Positions 5,856 to 6,186 of a stretch of 6,186 nt of DNA are shown in pieces. A program made the translations under genes and the position numbers. Origin of the DNA: Kiritimatiellales bacterium (GTDB taxonomy: Bacteria; Verrucomicrobiota; Kiritimatiellia; Kiritimatiellales; Pontiellaceae); NCBI GenBank assembly GCA_030630445.1, contig DAOVNC010000229.1, positions 1-6,186 on the forward strand. The letters are read 5' to 3'. A model generated the notes under the pieces. That model had not been told where the DNA came from, searched no databases, and saw only the letters and a list, made by a program, of their open reading frames with translations. Positions within the stretch are counted from its first letter, which is position 1. Each line of letters opens with the position of its first letter.

Positions 5856-6186
5856 ATGACCCCCTTCTGGGAAACCAAAAAACTCCGGGCGCTAACCGGA
5901 TCCGAATGGGAATCCCTGTGCGACGGATGCGCCAAATGCTGCGTGCACAAACTCGAAGACGAAGAGTCCGGAGAGATCCACTACACCTGCGTCGCCTGCC
6001 GAATGCTCGACATCAATACGTGCCGTTGCACCGACTATCCCAACCGCCACGAAACCGTCCCCGACTGCGCCGTGCTCTCGGTCGACCAACCCGAGCATTT
6101 CCAATGGATGCCCGAGACCTGCGCCTACCGCCTATTGCACGAAGGCAAGCCCTTGCCCGACTGGCATCCGCTCATCACCGGCAACC
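5856..6186 (+). CDS. ycgN: YcgN/UPF0260 family cysteine-cluster protein (3' end outside window)
   Basis: The first 110 residues of a cytoplasmic protein of the YkgJ/YcgN zinc- or iron-binding cysteine-cluster class are present. It has PFWETKKLRALTGSEWESLC, then the CxxCxxCC cluster (C22, C25, C28, C29) followed by HKLEDE. Next are VACRMLDINTCRC (46-58), PDC (69-71), ETCAYRLLHEGKPLPDWHPL (87-106) and TGN at the window edge. The layout matches E. coli YcgN (about 153 residues, from memory) almost motif for motif, so about 40 residues lie beyond the window. C45 is an additional cysteine compared with E. coli as I recall it. Its biochemical role is not established; metal binding is inferred from the cysteines. 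The ATG begins one base after the kinase stop, with GGGA upstream inside the kinase 3' end, so translation is probably coupled. An ATG at 5851 fails because its frame stops at once. Confidence 0.93.
   Translation, partial: MTPFWETKKLRALTGSEWESLCDGCAKCCVHKLEDEESGEIHYTCVACRMLDINTCRCTDYPNRHETVPDCAVLSVDQPEHFQWMPETCAYRLLHEGKPLPDWHPLITGN

Noticed and set aside
1..6186. tRNA, rRNA, CRISPR array, insertion sequence or phage genes
   Set aside because: I saw no cloverleaf, no regularly spaced direct repeats with spacers, no transposase or integrase motifs and no terminal inverted repeats around a coding segment.

Overview
The window looks like an ordinary stretch of a Gram-negative bacterial chromosome: GC-rich, tightly packed, with four complete and two partial genes. 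The signal peptide, periplasmic ligand-binding domain and inner-membrane hybrid kinase argue for a two-membrane cell. An animal-like UDP-glucose dehydrogenase, a DUF4404 protein and a YcgN-type cysteine-cluster protein together hint at a PVC-group or other environmental lineage, but I cannot fix the phylum from the sequence alone.

Layout: (1) 1-207, + strand, the C-terminal tail of an unrecognised protein. (2) 208-307, a compact convergent intergenic space almost filled by a large nested palindrome (223-306), probably a REP-like element and possibly the 3' hairpin of the ugd transcript. (3) 308-3257, - strand, three genes in transcription order: a GT4 glycosyltransferase, a small DUF4404 helical protein, and UDP-glucose 6-dehydrogenase (ugd). 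This is a surface-polysaccharide gene set: Ugd makes UDP-glucuronate, and the glycosyltransferase adds a sugar to a glycan or lipid acceptor. (4) 3258-3376, a divergent intergenic region with a good sigma70-like promoter facing right. (5) 3377-5854, + strand, a hybrid sensor histidine kinase with signal peptide, periplasmic family-3 solute-binding domain, one membrane helix, PAS, HisKA, HATPase and receiver. (6) 5856-6186, + strand, the start of a YcgN/UPF0260 family protein, one base after the kinase stop and probably co-transcribed with it.

The kinase has no HPt or DNA-binding output domain, so its phosphorelay must finish in proteins outside the window. Its position opposite the polysaccharide genes suggests, but does not prove, a regulatory link. 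I found no tRNA, rRNA, CRISPR, insertion sequence or clear novel multi-gene system. The most unusual item is the nested palindrome at 223-306: every imperfection in its long stem becomes a G-U wobble only in the - strand transcript.
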